Origin: Scylla paramamosain | Taxonomy: Eukaryota; Arthropoda; Malacostraca; Decapoda; Portunidae | Direction: 5' to 3' | DNA: 64,000 bases | NCBI RefSeq assembly: GCF_035594125.1 | Contig: NC_087163.1 | Span: forward strand, 12,372,001-12,436,000 | Shown: positions 50,438-63,827 of the stretch, piece by piece | How positions within the stretch are numbered: position 1 is the stretch's first letter | Layout of the letters: the number at the start of each line of letters is the position of its first letter | Position numbers and translations under genes: made by a program | The notes under the pieces: model-generated | What the model was told of the DNA's origin: nothing | The model's input: the letters and a program-made list of their open reading frames with translations, nothing else | Database searches by the model: none

Positions 50438-51445
50438 CTGTTTCTCAATTAAGAGTGTTATTTGTGAGTTTCAGCATTTTCGTGTCTAAGAAACTTCTCC
50501 ATATATACGAGTTTTGCGTTTTTTGCCTTATGGTTCTTGAAAACTATTAAAAAATTCATTATACAATTTTCTTGTAATATCCTTTTCTTTTCCAATATAG
50601 ACTGCTTTGCATTCATTTTTGCATTTTTTGAAGGTAACAAGCTCAAAAACACTCAACTTTTTTGTAATGTTATTCTATTTCTTCATATTGGTTGGTTTGC
50701 ATCCGTTTTAGCGTTCTACGCTAAAACTGAAAAGACACGTTTTCAGTAATACTGTTGAAATTGCTGAAAACACCCAAAGACACGTTTCTTGTAAAGTCGT
50801 GTAACTTACCCATATAGGTGGGGTTTGCATGCACTTTGTACATAACTCCGGAAAAAGCTAAAATTATTTTTTTTTTCACATAATTTCCCTGAAATTTCTC
50901 AGAATTTTGGCATCTCGTTATCTATGAAGATGAATAACCCAAAAAAAAATCTATTTTTTTAATTATTTTTTTTCTCTATAAAGAGTGTTATTTGTGGGTT
51001 TTAGATTTTTGGTACTTAAGGAACTTAAAAATACTCATAATACACAATTTTCGTAATGTCCTTTCGTTTCACAAACATAGGGTTCTTTGCATGTATTTAA
51101 GCGATTTTATAGGTAACATGATCAAAAACAATCAAAATAGATGTTTTTGGTAATGTTATTCTGTTTCTCCATAAATGTTGTTTTACATGCGTTTAGCGTT
51201 TTGGTATGTAAGGAGTTAAAAAACACTTAGAGGCAAGTTCTTCGTAAAATTTGGTTTTATTCCAATGTAATGTGATTGTTCTGCTTTTTAGTGTTTTTTT
51301 GCATATAACGCTCAAAAACACTCAAAAGACACTTTTCTGGTAATGTCATTTTTTTTTACCACATAAAGCTAGTTTCGCATGCAATTTGGGATTTTCGTAA
51401 CTAAGAATGTGAAAAACACTCAAAATACACACATTTGGTAAGGTA
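50438..51445 (-). repeat. HOR unit, truncated G (reverse)
   Basis: Mirror of 31301-32310, with the same G truncation at about 50745 (CTGTTGAAATTGCTG). Confidence 0.85.
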
Positions 51446-52515
51446 GTTCTGTTTTCCAATTAAAAGTGTTATTCATGAGTTTTAGCGTTTTGGTATGTAA
51501 GAAACTTCTCTATATACACGAGTTTTAGCATTTTTTGCCTTGTGGTTCTTGTGAAACTATAAAACACTCATTATACACGTTTCTCGTAATGTCCTTTTGC
51601 TTCCCAATATAGAGTGCTTTCCATCCTTTTGCGCGTTTTTTGTAGGTAAAAATCTCAAAAACACTTTTTGGTAATGTTATTCTATTGCTTCATATTTGTT
51701 GGATTCCATCCGTTTTAGCGTTTTTCTACTTAAAACATTGAAAAGACACATTTTCAGTAATTTTGTTTTGGATTCACATATTGACTGAATTCCATATTAT
51801 TTATCGTTTTGGTGCCTAACATGCTGAAAAACACTAAAAAGACAGCTTTCTGGTAAAGTCGTTTAACTTCCTTATATAGGTGGCTTGCACCTATATAAGT
51901 ACATAAAAATCCGAAAAAGAGCTATAATTAACTTTTTTGATAATGTTCTTTTTTCCACATAAATTCCCTGAATTTTGGCAGAATTTTGGCGTCTTGGTAC
52001 CTATGAAAATCAATATAAGAAAAAAAGCTATTTTTATTATTTTTTTTCTCTATACAGAGTGTTATTTGTGGGTTTTAACGTTTAGGTACTTAAGGAACTT
52101 AAAAACGGTCCTAATACACGTTTCTCGTAATGTCCTTTCGTTTCCCAAACATAGGGTTCTTTGCATGTATTTAAGCATTTTTTGTAGGTAACATGATCAA
52201 AAACACTTAAAACACATGTTTTTAGTAATGTTATTCTTCATCTCCAGAAATGATTTTTTGAATGCGTTTTAGCGTTTTGGTTTGTAAGGTCAAAAACACT
52301 TCAAGGCAAGTTGTTGGTAAAAAATTGTTTTTATTCTCATGTAATGTGATTGCCCTGTTTTTTTGTGATTTATTGTCTAACACGCTCAAAAACACTCAAA
52401 AGACACTTCTGGTAATGTTATTTTTTTTCCAACATAGTTTCGCGTGCTATTTGGGGTTTTGCTAACTCTGAATGTGAAAAACACTCAAAATACATGCATT
52501 TGGTAAGATTGATCT
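51446..52515 (-). repeat. HOR unit, J-A (reverse)
   Basis: Complete, about 1.07 kb. F/G at 51885-51905 is altered (GGTGGCTTGCACCTATATAAG), a small inverted repeat CACCTATATA... not present at 30855. Confidence 0.8.
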
Positions 52516-53629
52516 GTTTCTCAATTAATATTGTTATTCAAGAGTTCCAGCATTTTATTATCTAAGAAACTTCTTTATGTAGACTAGTTTTTGCGTTTTT
52601 TGACTTGTGGTTCTGGTGAACCACAAGTTCTTTTGCTCAAAAATAATTAGACACTCATTATACACGTTTTTCGTAATGTCCTTTTGTTTCCCAATAGGGA
52701 ATGTTTTGCATCCATTTTCGAGTTTTTTGTACGTAACAAGCTCAAAAACACTCAAAATGTTCCTTTTTGGAAATGTTATTTTATTTCTTCTTTTGGGTTG
52801 GTTTGCATCCGTTTTAGCGTTTTTCTACGTAAAACACCGAAAAGACACGTTTTCAGTAATTTTGTTTTAGATTCCCATATAGAGTGACTTGCATATTATT
52901 TACGGTTATGGTGGATAAGAAGCTGAAAAACACTCATAAGACAGTTTTCTGGCAAAGTTTAATTTCCCCATATAGGTGGCTTTGCATGCACTTTAGGGTT
53001 TCGTACATAACAATACGAAAAAAAAAGCTAAAATAAATTTTTTTTGATTATTAACTCATAATTTCATGAATTTTGCCCAAATTTTGGCATCTAGGTCCCT
53101 GTGAAGATGAAAAAGAAAGAAAAAATATCGTTTTTTTTTATTTATTTATTTTTTCTCAATAAAGAGTCTTATTTGTGGCTTTTAGCTATTTGGTAAATAA
53201 TGGTCTTAAAAACACTCGTAATACACGTTTCTCGCAATGCCCTTTCATTTCCCAAAAATAGGGTTCTTTGCATGTATTTAAGCGTTTTTATTGGTAACAT
53301 GATCAAAAACACTCAAAATATATGTTTTTGGTAATGCTATTCTCTTTCTCCATAAAGTGTGTTTTGCATGCGTTTTAGCGTTTTGGTATCCAAGGAGCTC
53401 AAAACACTTAAAGGCAAGTTGTTGGTAAAAATTGATTTTATTCCCATGTAAAGTGATTCCCCTGCTTTTTAGTGATATATTGCCTATCACGCTCAAAAAC
53501 ACTCAAAAGACACTTATCTGGTAATGTCATATTTTTCCCACATAAAGCTGGTTTCGCATGCAATTTGGGATTTTGGTAACTAAGAATGTGAAAAGCAGTG
53601 AAAATACACGCATTTAGTAAAGTTGTTCT
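52516..53629 (-). repeat. HOR unit, J-A, with J hairpin (reverse)
   Basis: Mirror of 29092-30210. It keeps the perfect 11-bp J hairpin at 52603-52628. Confidence 0.85.
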
Positions 53630-54757
53630 GTTTCTCAATTAAGAGTATTATTCATGAGTTTCAGCATTTTGGTATATAAGAAACTTCTCCATATACACGA
53701 GTTTTTGCGTTTTTTGCCTTGTGGTTCTTTTGAACTATAAAACATTAATTATACACTTTTCTCGCAATGTCCCTTTGTTTCCCAATATAGAGTGCTTTGT
53801 ATCAATTTTCGCGTTTTTTTTTTGTAGGTAACAAGATCAAAAACACTCAAAATATACCTTTTTGGTAATGTTTTTCTACTTCTTGATATTGATTGGTTTG
53901 CATCCGTTTTAGCGTTTTTCTACGTAAAACAATGAGAAGTTACGTTTTCAGTAATTTTGTTTTGGTTTGCCATATAGAGTGAGTTCCTTATTATTTATCG
54001 TTTTGGTGCCTAACATGCTGAAAAACACTCAAAACACAGAATTCTGGTAAGGTCGTTTAATTTCCTCATATGGGAGGCTTTGCATGCACTTTAGTGTTTG
54101 GTACATAACAGTCCGAAAAAAAGCTAATATCAACTTTTTTTTATAATATCCTCTTATCATATAATTGCCCTAATTTTTCCCAGAATTCTGGCATCTTGGT
54201 GCCTATGAAGTTGAATAACAAAAAAAAAAAGAAAAGAAAATCCCTTTGTTTAATTATTTTTCATTTTTTTTATTTTTTCTACATAACGAGTGTTATTTGT
54301 GGGTTTTAGATTTTTAGTAGTCAAGGAACTTAAAAACACTCATAATTCACGTTTCTCGTAATGTCCTTGTTTCCCAAACATAAGGTTCTTTGCATGTATT
54401 TAAGCGTTTTTATTGATAACATTATCAAAAACATTCAAAATACATGTTTTTGGTAATGTTATTCTGTTTCTCCATAAAGTTTGTTTTCCATGCGTTTTAG
54501 CGGTTTGGTATGTAAGGAGCTCAAAAACACATATTGGCAAAATCTTGGTAAAAGTTGAATTTATTCCCATGTAATGTGATTGCCCTGCTTTTTAGTACTT
54601 CATTGACTAACACGCTAAAAAAAAAAAACAATTAAAAGACACTTCTGTTAATGTCATTTTTTTTCCCTCATAAAGCTAGTTTCGCATGCTATTTTGGGTA
54701 TTGCTAACTAGGATTATGAAAAATACTCAAAATACAGGCATTTGCTTAGGTTGTTCT
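53630..54757 (-). repeat. HOR unit, J-A (reverse)
   Basis: Complete. It has the TTTGCCATATAG G variant and GTACTTCATTG B variant also seen at 2891-3720 and 27979-29091. Its A/T tract is at about 54220-54280. Confidence 0.85.
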
Positions 54758-55639
54758 GTTTCTTAATTAAGATTGTTATTCATGAGTTTCAGCATTTTGG
54801 TATCTAAGAAATTTCTTTATATGCACGAGTTTTTGCGTTTTTCTACGTAAAACACTAAGAAGATACATTTTCAGTAATTTTGTTTTGGATTCCCATATAG
54901 AGTGAGTTCCTTATAATTTATCGTTTTGGTGCCTAACATGCTCAAAAACACTGAAAAGACAGATATCTGTTAAGTTCATTTAATTTCTTCATATAGGAGG
55001 TTTTCCATGCACTTTAGGGTTTGGTACATAACAGTCCGAAAAAAAAGCTAAAATTTACTTTTTTGATAATATTATTTTGTTCATATAACTTTCCTGAATT
55101 TTCCCAGAATTTTGCCATCTCGGTACCTATGAAGATGGAAAAAAAAATCCTATTTTTTTTTTCTAAATAAAGAGTGTTATTTGTGGGTTTCAACTTTTTG
55201 GTACTTAAGGAACTTCAAAAAAACACTCACAATACACGTTTCTCGTAATGTCCTTTTCTTTCCCAAACATAATGTTCTTTCCATGTATTTAAGCATTTTT
55301 ATAGATAACATGATAAAAAAAACACCCAAATTACATGTTTTTGGTAATGTTATTCTGTTTCTCCATAAAGTTTGTTTTGCATGCGTTTTAGCCGATTGGT
55401 ATATAAGGAGCTCAAAAACATTTAAAGGCAAGTTCTTGGTAAAAATTGGGTTTTTTCCAATGAAAAGTGATTGCCCTGCTTTTTAGTGCTTTATTGCCTA
55501 TCACGCTCAAAAACACTCAAAAGACATTTTTCTGGAAATGTTATGTGTTCCCACTTAAATCTGGTTTCGCATGAAATTTGGGTTTTTGGTAACTAAGAAT
55601 ATAAAAAAAACTCAAAATACACGAATTTGGTAAGGTTGT
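54758..55639 (-). repeat. HOR unit with J-to-H fusion (reverse)
   Basis: I is missing (J-to-H fusion at about 54845, GCGTTTTTCTACG), but D, E and F are all present, in contrast to the left copy 27266-27978. Confidence 0.85.
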
Positions 55640-56743
55640 TCTGTTTCTCAATTAAGTGTGTTATTCATGTGTTTCAGCATTTTGGTATCTAGGAAACTTC
55701 TCCATATACACGAGTTTTTGCGTTTTTTCCTTGTTCTTTTGAACTATAATACACTCATTATATACTTTTCTCGCAATGTCCCTTTGTATCCCAATATAGA
55801 GTGCTTTGTATCAATTTTAGCGTTTTTTTTTTTGAAGGTAACAAGCTCAAAAACATTCAAAATATACCTTTTTGGTAATGTTTTTTTCTAGTTCTTGATA
55901 TTCGTTGGTTTGCACCCATTTTAGCGTTTTTCTACGTAAAACACTGGGAAGACAAGTTTTCAATGATTTTGTTTTGGATTCCCATATAAAGTGAGTTCCT
56001 TATTATTTATCATTTTGGTGCCTAACATGCTGAAAAACACTCAAAAGACAGATTTCTGGTAAGGTCGTTTAATTTCCTTATATAAAAGGCTTTGCATGCA
56101 GTTTAGGGTTTGGTACATAACAGTCTGAAAAAAAAAGCTAAAATCAACTTTTTTGATAATATTCTCTTATCATATAATTGTCTTGAATTTTCCCAGAATT
56201 TTGGCATTTCGGTACCTATGAAGATGAATAACAAAAAAAAAATTCTATTTTTTTATTTATTTATTTATTTATTTATTTTTTCTAAATAAAGAGTGGGGTT
56301 TAGGTTTTTGGTACTTAACAAACTTAAAAACACTTATAATATACGTTTCTAGTAATGTCCTTTTGTTTCCCAAACATAAGGTTCTTTTCATGTATTTAAG
56401 CGTTTTTATAGATAACATGATCAAAAACACTCAAAATACATGTTTTTGGTAATTTCATTCTGTTTCTCGATAAAGTTTGTTTTGCATGCGTTTTAGCGGT
56501 TTAGTATATAAGGAGCTCAAAAACACTTAAAGGCAAGTTCTTGATAAAAATAGGTTTTATTCAAATGTAATGTGATTACCCTGCTTTTTAATGCTTTATT
56601 GGCTATCATGCTCAAAAACACTCATCAGACATTTTTCTGGTAATGTCATTTTTTCTCACATAAAGCTGGTTTCGCATGCAATTTGGGGTTTTGGTAAATA
56701 AAAATATAAAAAGCTCTCAAAATATACGCATTTAGTAAGATTG
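55640..56743 (-). repeat. HOR unit, J-A (reverse)
   Basis: Mirror of 26156-27265. E is shortened in the same way (AAAGAGTGGGGTTTAGG). Its A/T tract is at about 56236-56287. Confidence 0.85.
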
Positions 56744-57854
56744 TTGTGTTTCTCAATTAGGAATGTTATTCATGAGTTTAAGCATTTTGGTGTCTAGGAA
56801 ACTTCTCCATATCCACAAGTTTTTCCGTTATCTGCCTTTTGGTTCTTTTGAACTATAAAACAATCATTATACACTTTTCTTGCAATGTCCTTTTTTTTCC
56901 TAATATAGAGTGCTTTGCATCAATTTTCGCGTTTTTTGTAGGTAACAAGCTCAAAAACACTCAAAATAATATTTTTCTATTTTTTTTTATATTGGTTGGT
57001 TTGCATCCGTTTTAGCGTTTTTCTACGTAAATCACTGAGAAGACACGTTTCAGTAGTTTTGTTTTGGATTCCCATATAAAGTGAGTTACTTATTTATTTA
57101 TCGTTTTGGTGCCTAAAATTCTGAAAAAAAAAAACTCAAAAGACAGATTTCTTTTAAGGTCGTTTAATTTCCTCATATAGGAGGCTTTGCATGCACTTTA
57201 GGGTTTGGTAGATAACAGTTCGAAAAAAAAGCTGAAATTAACTTTTTTGATAATATTCTTTTATCACATAAATGCCCTGAATTTTCCCAGAATTTTGGTA
57301 TGTCGGTACCTATGAATATGAATTACAAAAAAAAAAAAAAAATCCTATTTATTTTTATTTTTTTATTTTTTTTATATTCTAAATAAAGAGTGTTATTTGT
57401 GGGTTTTAGCTTTTTGGTACTTAAGGAACTTAAAAAAACACTTATAATACATGTTTCTCATAATGTCCTTTTGGTTCCCAAACATAATGTTCTTTGCATG
57501 TACTTTAGCGTTTTTATATATAACATGATCAAAAACACTCAAAATACATATTTTTGGTAATGTTATTCTGTTTTTCCATAAAGTTTGTTTTGCATGCGTT
57601 TTAGCGGTTTGGTATATAAGGGGTTAATAAACACTTAAAGTTAAATTCTTCGTAAAAGTTGGTTTTATTCCCATGTAATGTGATCGTTCTGCTTTTTAGT
57701 GCTCTGTTGCATATCACGCTGAAAAACACTCAAAAGACACTTTTCTGGTAATGTCATTTTTTTCCCAAATGATGGTAGTTTCGCATGTAATTTGGCATTT
57801 TCGTAACTAAGAATGTGAAAAACACTCAAAATACACATTTTGGTAAGGTAGTTC
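56744..57854 (-). repeat. HOR unit, J-A (reverse)
   Basis: Complete, about 1.11 kb. Mirror of the reference unit 25041-26155, with a shortened G in both (AAAATTCTG in place of ACATGCTG). Confidence 0.85.
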
Positions 57855-58835
57855 TTTTATCTAATAAAAGTGTTATTTATGCATTTATTAATTATGGTAT
57901 TTAAGAAATTTCTCTATATACACGAGTTTTTGCGTTTATTGCCTTGTGATTCTTTTAAAACTTTAAAACACTCATTATACATGTTTCTCCTAATGTCCTT
58001 TTGTTTCTTAATACAGAGTGCTTTACATACATTTTTGCATTTTTTGTAGGTAACACGCTGAAAACATTCAAAATATATATTTTCGGTAATGTTATTCTAT
58101 TTCTTCATATAGGATGGTTTGTATCCGCTTTACCGTTTTTCTACGTAAAACACTGAAAAGACACGTTTTCAGTAATTTTCTTTTCGATTCACATATTGAC
58201 TGACTTCCATATTATTTATCGTTTTGGTGCCTAACATGCTGAAAAACACTGAAAAGACAGGTATCTGTTAAAGTCCTTTAACTTCCTTATATGGTGGCTT
58301 TGCATGCACTTTAGGGTTTGGTACATAACAATCCGAAAAAAAAAGCTATAATTAACTTCTATAATAATATTCTTTTTTCCACATAAATTCCGTGAATTTT
58401 GGCAGAATTTTAGCATGTCGGTACCTATGAAGATGAATAACCAAAAAAAAAAAAAATCCCATTTTTTTTTATTTATTTTTCTAAAGAGTGTTATTTGTGG
58501 GTTTTAGCTTTTTGGTACTGAAGGAACTTAAAAATCAATCATAATACGCGTTTCTCGTAATGTTCTTTCGTTTCCCAAACATAAGGTTCTTTGTATGTAT
58601 TTAAGCGTTTTTATACATAACATGATAAAAAAAACACTCAAAATACATGTATTTGGTAATGTTATTCTGTTTCTCCATAAAATGTATTTTGCATGCGTTT
58701 TAGCGTTTTGGTATGTAACGAGCACAAAAACACTTAAAGGTAAGTTCTTGGTAAAATTTGGTTTTATTCCCATGTAATGTGATTGCCCTGGCCTTTAGGG
58801 CTTTATTGCGTAACACGCTCACAAACACTGAAAAG
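57855..58835 (-). repeat. HOR unit, J-B (reverse)
   Basis: J to B, with I present (deleted in the mirror at 24915). B ends at AACACGCTCACAAACACTG, the entry to the forward patch. Confidence 0.85.
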
Positions 58836-59316
58836 ACATGCAAAGCCTCCCATATGAGGAAAATAAAGACCTTACAAGAAATATGTCTTCTGAGTGTTTT
58901 TCAGCATATTAGGCACAAAAACGATAAATAATAAGGAACTCACTCTATGTGGGAATCCAAAAGAAAATGACTGAAAACGTGTCTTCTAAGTGTTTTACGT
59001 AGAAAAACGCTAAAAATCATACAAACCAACCAATATCAAGAAGCAGAAAAACATTACCAAAAATGTATATTTTGAGTATTTGTGTGCTTGTTTCCTACAA
59101 AAAACAAGCGAAAATTGATAAAAAGCTCTCTATATTAGGAAAGAAAGGGATATTGCGAGAAAAGTGTATAATGAATGTTTTATAGTTTAAAAAAAAATAC
59201 AAGGCAAAAAACGCAAAAACTTTTGTATATGGAGAAGTTTCCTATATACCAAAATGCTGAAACTCATGAATAACACTTTTAATTGAGAAACAGAGCAACC
59301 TTACTAAATGCGTGTC
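58836..59316 (+). repeat. Inverted patch 4 (forward in a reverse array)
   Basis: G-H-I-J and part of A in forward orientation. Junctions are AAAAGACATGCAAAGCC and GCGTGTCAAAAACAC. It is the reverse complement of patch 3 (23682-24163), carried along by the large inverted repeat. Confidence 0.85.
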
Positions 59317-59547
59317 AAAAACACTAAAAGACAAGTTCTTCGTAAAAGTTGGTTTTATTCCCATGTAATGTGATTGCCCTGCTTTTTAGTGCTTTATTGC
59401 CTAACACGCTGAAGAACACTCAAAGACATTTTTCTTATAATGTCATTTTTTTCCCACATAAAGCTAGTTTCGCATGGAATTTGGGGTTTTGGTAACTAAG
59501 AATGTAAAAAAACACTCAAAATACACGCATTTATTAAGGTTATTCTG
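59317..59547 (-). repeat. HOR fragment, C-B-A (reverse)
   Basis: Mirror of 23451-23681. Confidence 0.8.
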
Positions 59548-60623
59548 TTTCTTGATTAAGAGTGTTATTCATGAGTTTCAGTATTTTGGTATCTTAGAAA
59601 CTTCTCCATACAGTCGAGTGTTGGAGTTTTTTGCCTTGTGATTCTGATGAAACTATAAAACACTCATTATACACGTTTCTCATTATGTCCTCTTTTTTCA
59701 TATATAGAGTGTTTTGCATCCATTTTCGCGTTTTTTTTTTTTATGTAACAAGCTAAAAAACACACAAAATATACGTTTTTGGTAATGTTATTCTATTTCT
59801 TCGTATTGCTTGGTTAGCATCCGTTTTAGCGTTTTTCTACGTAAATCTTTTAAAAGTCACGTTTTCAGTAATTTCCTTTTGGATTTCCATATAGAGTGAC
59901 TTTCATATTATTTATCATTTTGGTGCCTAACATGCAGAAAAACACTCAAAAGACAGGTTTCTTGTAAAGTCGTTAAATTTTATCAGATAAGTGGTTTTGC
60001 ATACACTCTATGGTTTGGAACATAACTCCCAAAAACTTTTTCGATAATGTTTTTTCCACATAATTTTCCTGAATTTTGGCAGAATTTTGGCATCTTGTTA
60101 CCTATGAACATCAATAACAAAAAATAAAAATGCTATTTTTTTATTTATTATTTTTTCTTTATAAAGAGTGTTATTTGTAGGTTTTAACGTTTTGGTACTT
60201 AAGGAACTTAAAAACATTCATAATACACATTTCTCGTAATGTCCTTTCGTTTCCCAAATATGGGGATCTTTGCATGTATTTAAGCGTTTTTATAGGTAAC
60301 ATGATAAAAAACACTCAAAACACTTGTTTTTGATAATGTTATTCTGCTTCTCCATAAAGGAGTGTTTTACATGTGTTTTAGCGATTTGGTATATAAGGAG
60401 CTGAAAAACACTTCAAGGCAAGTTCTTGGTAAAAGTTAGTTTTCTTCCAGTGTAATATGATTGCCCTGCTTTTCAGTGCTTTATTGCCTAACACGCTCAA
60501 AAACACAGAAAAGATACTTCTGGTAATGTCATTTTTTCCCACATAAAACTAGTTTCGCATGCTATTTAAGGTTTTGCGAAGAATGTGAAAAAACTCTCAA
60601 AATACATGCATTTGGTAATGTTC
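59548..60623 (-). repeat. HOR unit, J-A (reverse)
   Basis: Complete with a single G-H-I set; the left copy (22095-23450) has two. H shows the TAAATCTTTTAAAAGTCACG variant of 23150. Confidence 0.85.
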
Positions 60624-61543
60624 TGTTTCTCAATTAAGATTGTTATTCATGAGTTTCAGCATTTTGGTATCTAAGAAACTTCTTTATATACCCGAGTTTT
60701 TGCGTTTTTTGCCTTGCGGTTCTTGTGAACGAAAAGTTCTTTTGCCCGAAAATAATAAGACAGTCATTATACATGTTTCTCGTAATGTCCTTTTCTTTCC
60801 CAATAGGGACTGCTTTGCATCCTTTATCTCGTTTTTTGTAGGTAACAAGCTCAAAAACACTCAAAATATACCTCTTTGGTTATGTTATTGTATTTCTTCA
60901 TATTGGTTGGTTTTCATCTGTTTTAGCGTTTTTCTACGTAAAACACCGAAAAGACACGTTTTCAGTAATTTTTTTTCGATTCCCAAAGAATTTTGCCAGA
61001 ATTTTGACATATTAGTACCTATGAAGATGAATAACAAAAATAAAAAAAATATATACTTTATTTGAATTTTTTTCCTCTATAAAGAGGTAACATTTCTGGG
61101 TTTTAGCTTTTTTGGTACTAAAGAAACTTAAAAACACTCATAATGCACGTTTCTTGTAATGTCCTTTCGTTTCCCAAAATTAGGGTTCTTTGCATGTATT
61201 TAAGCGTTTTTATTGGTAACATGATCAAAAACACTCAAAATACATGTTTTTGGTAATTTTATTCTGTTTCACTATAAAGTTTGTTTTCCATGCGTTTTAG
61301 TGTTCTGGTATATAAGGACCTCAAAAACACTTAAAGGCAAGTTCTTGGTAAAAATTCGTTTTACTCCAATGTAATATTATTACCCTCCTTTTTAGTGCTT
61401 TATTGCCTATCACGCTCAAAAATACTCAAAAGACACTTTTCTAGTAAAGTCATTTTTTTTCCCACAATCGATTTTCGCATGGAATTTGGGGTTTTGGTAA
61501 CTAAGAATGTTAAAAACACTGAAAATACATGCATTTAGTAAGG
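60624..61543 (-). repeat. HOR unit with H-to-F fusion (reverse)
   Basis: H joins F at about 60990 (GATTCCCAAAGAATTTTGCC) and G is lost. It is a direct copy of 36503-37421. The mirror unit 20960-22094 has G, so this deletion arose after the B arms separated or was imported by conversion. Confidence 0.85.
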
Positions 61544-62639
61544 TTGTTCTGTTTCTCAATTAATAGTGTTATACATGAGTTTTAGCATTTTGGTATCTAG
61601 GAAACCTCTCCATATACACGAGATTTTGCGTTTTTTGCCTTGTGGTTCTTTTGAACTATAAAACACTCATGATACACTTTTCTTGCAATGTCCTTTTCTT
61701 TCCCAATATAGAGCGCTTTGCATCAAATTTCGCGTTTTTTATAGGTAACAAGCTCAAAAACACTCAAAATATACCTTTTTACTAACGTTTTTCTATTTCT
61801 TGATATTAGTTGCTTTGCATCCGTTTTACCGTTTTTCTACGTAAAACACTGAGAAGACACGTTTTTAGTAACTTTGTTTTGGATTCCCATATAGACTAAG
61901 TTCCTTATTATTTATCGTTTTGATGCCTAACATGCTAAAAAACACTCAAAACACAGATTTCTTGTATTGGAGGCTTTGCATGCACTTTAGGGTTTGGTAC
62001 ATAACAGTCCGAAAAAAAAAGCTGAAATTAACTTTTTGATAATATTGTTTTATCATATGATTGCCCTGAATTTTCCCAGAATTTTGTCATCTCGGTACCT
62101 ATGACGATGAATAAGAAAAAAAAAAAATCCTATTTTTTTTTATTTTTTTTATTTTTTATTTTCTAAATAAAGAGTGTTATTTGTGGGTTTTAGCTTTTTG
62201 GTACTTAAGGAACTTAAAAAAACACTCATAATACACGTTTCTCGTACTGTCCTTTTGTTTCCCAAACATAATGTTCTTTGCATGTATTTAAGCGTTTTTA
62301 TAGATAACATGATCAAAAACACTCAAAACACATGTTTTTGGTAATGTTATACTGTTTCTCCATAAAGTTTGTTTTGCATGCGTTTTAGCGGTTTGTTATA
62401 TAAGGAGCTCAAAAACACTTAAAGGCAAGTTTTTGGTATAAATTGGTGTTATTCCAATGTAATATGATTGCCCTGCTTTTCAGTGCTTTATTGCCTCTCA
62501 CGCTCAAAAACACTTAAAAGACACTTTTCTGGTAATGTCATTTTTTTCTCACATAAAGGTGGTTTTGCATGCAATTTGGGATTTTTGGTAACTAAGAATG
62601 TGAAAAGCACTCAAAATACACGCATTTAGTAAGGTTGTT
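61544..62639 (-). repeat. HOR unit, J-A (reverse)
   Basis: Complete. G to F is shortened at about 61968 (AGATTTCTTGTATTGGAGG). Mirror of 19852-20959. Confidence 0.85.
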
Positions 62640-63743
62640 CTGTTTCTCAATTAAGAGTGTTATTTATGAGATTCACCATTTTGGTATCTAGGAACCTACT
62701 CAATATCCACGAGTTTTTGTGTTTTTTGCCTTTTGGTTCGTTTGAACTATAAAAACTCATTATACACTTTTCTTGCAAAGTCCTTTTGTTTTCTAATATT
62801 GAGTGCTTTGCATTAATTTTCTTGTTTTTTGTAGGTAACAAGCTCAAAAACATTCAAAATATACCTTTTTGGTAATGTTTTTATATTTCTTGATAATGGT
62901 TGGTTTCAATCCGTTTTAGAGTTTTTCTACGTAAAACACTGAAAAGACACGTTTTGAGCAATTTTGTTTTGGATTCTCATATAGAGTGAGTTCTTTATTA
63001 TTTATCGTTTTGGTGCCTAACATGCTGAAAAACACAAAAAACAGATTTCTGGTAAGGTCGTTTAATTTCCTCATATATGAGTCTTTGGATGCACTTTATG
63101 GTTTGGTATATAACAGTCCGAAAAAAAAGCTAAAATTAACTTTTTTAATAATTTTCTTTTATCATATAATAGCCCTGAATTTTCCCAGAATTTTGGCATC
63201 TCGGTACCTATGAAGATGAATAACAAAAAAAAATCTTTTTTTTTTATTTTCTTAATTTTTTCTAAATAAAGCGTTTTTTTTGGGTTTTAACTTTTTGGTA
63301 CTTAAGCAACTTAAAAATACTTATAATACACATTTCTCGTAATGTCCTTTCGTTTCGCAAACTTAAGGTTCTTTGTATGTATTTAAGCGTTATTATAGAT
63401 AACATGATGAAAACCCTAAAAATTTATGTTTTTGGTAATTTTATTCTGTTTCTCCATAAAAGGTGTTTTGCATGCGTTTTAGCGTTTTGGTATGTAATGA
63501 GCTCAAAAACACTTAAAAGCAAGTTCTTGGTAAAAGTTGCTTTTATTCCCATGTAATGTGATTACCCTGCTTTTTAGTGCTTTATTGCCTAACACGCTCA
63601 AAAACACTCAAAAGACACTTTTCTGGTAATATCATTTTTTTTTCCAACATAAAGCTATTTTTGCATGGAATTTGGGGTTTTGGTAACTAAGAATGTGAAA
63701 AAAAACTCAAAACACAGGCATTTAGTAAGGTTGTTCTATTTCT
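62640..63743 (-). repeat. HOR unit, J-A (reverse)
   Basis: Complete, about 1.10 kb. Mirror of 18749-19851. Confidence 0.85.
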
Positions 63744-63827
63744 TAATTAAAAGTGTTATTCATGAGTTCCAGCATTTTGGTATGTAAGAAACTTTTCTTC
63801 TACACACATTTCGTAAGGTATTTCTGT
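63744..63827 (-). repeat. Partial duplication of the J-A junction (reverse)
   Basis: Mirror of 18661-18748, including AAGGTATTTCTGTTTCAAAA at its right edge. Confidence 0.8.

Noticed and set aside
60640..61065. 141-codon frame, with similar frames at 36518, 39352, 47598 and minus-strand 3730
   Set aside because: Its similarity to the others comes from shared satellite monomers J-I-H. Frames are disrupted in most copies, with no sign of codon-level constraint.
61985..61996. TTTAGGGTTT, resembling a plant-type telomere unit
   Set aside because: It is a single unit within the F monomer (reverse of AAACCCTAAAGTGC), repeated only once per HOR and never in tandem.
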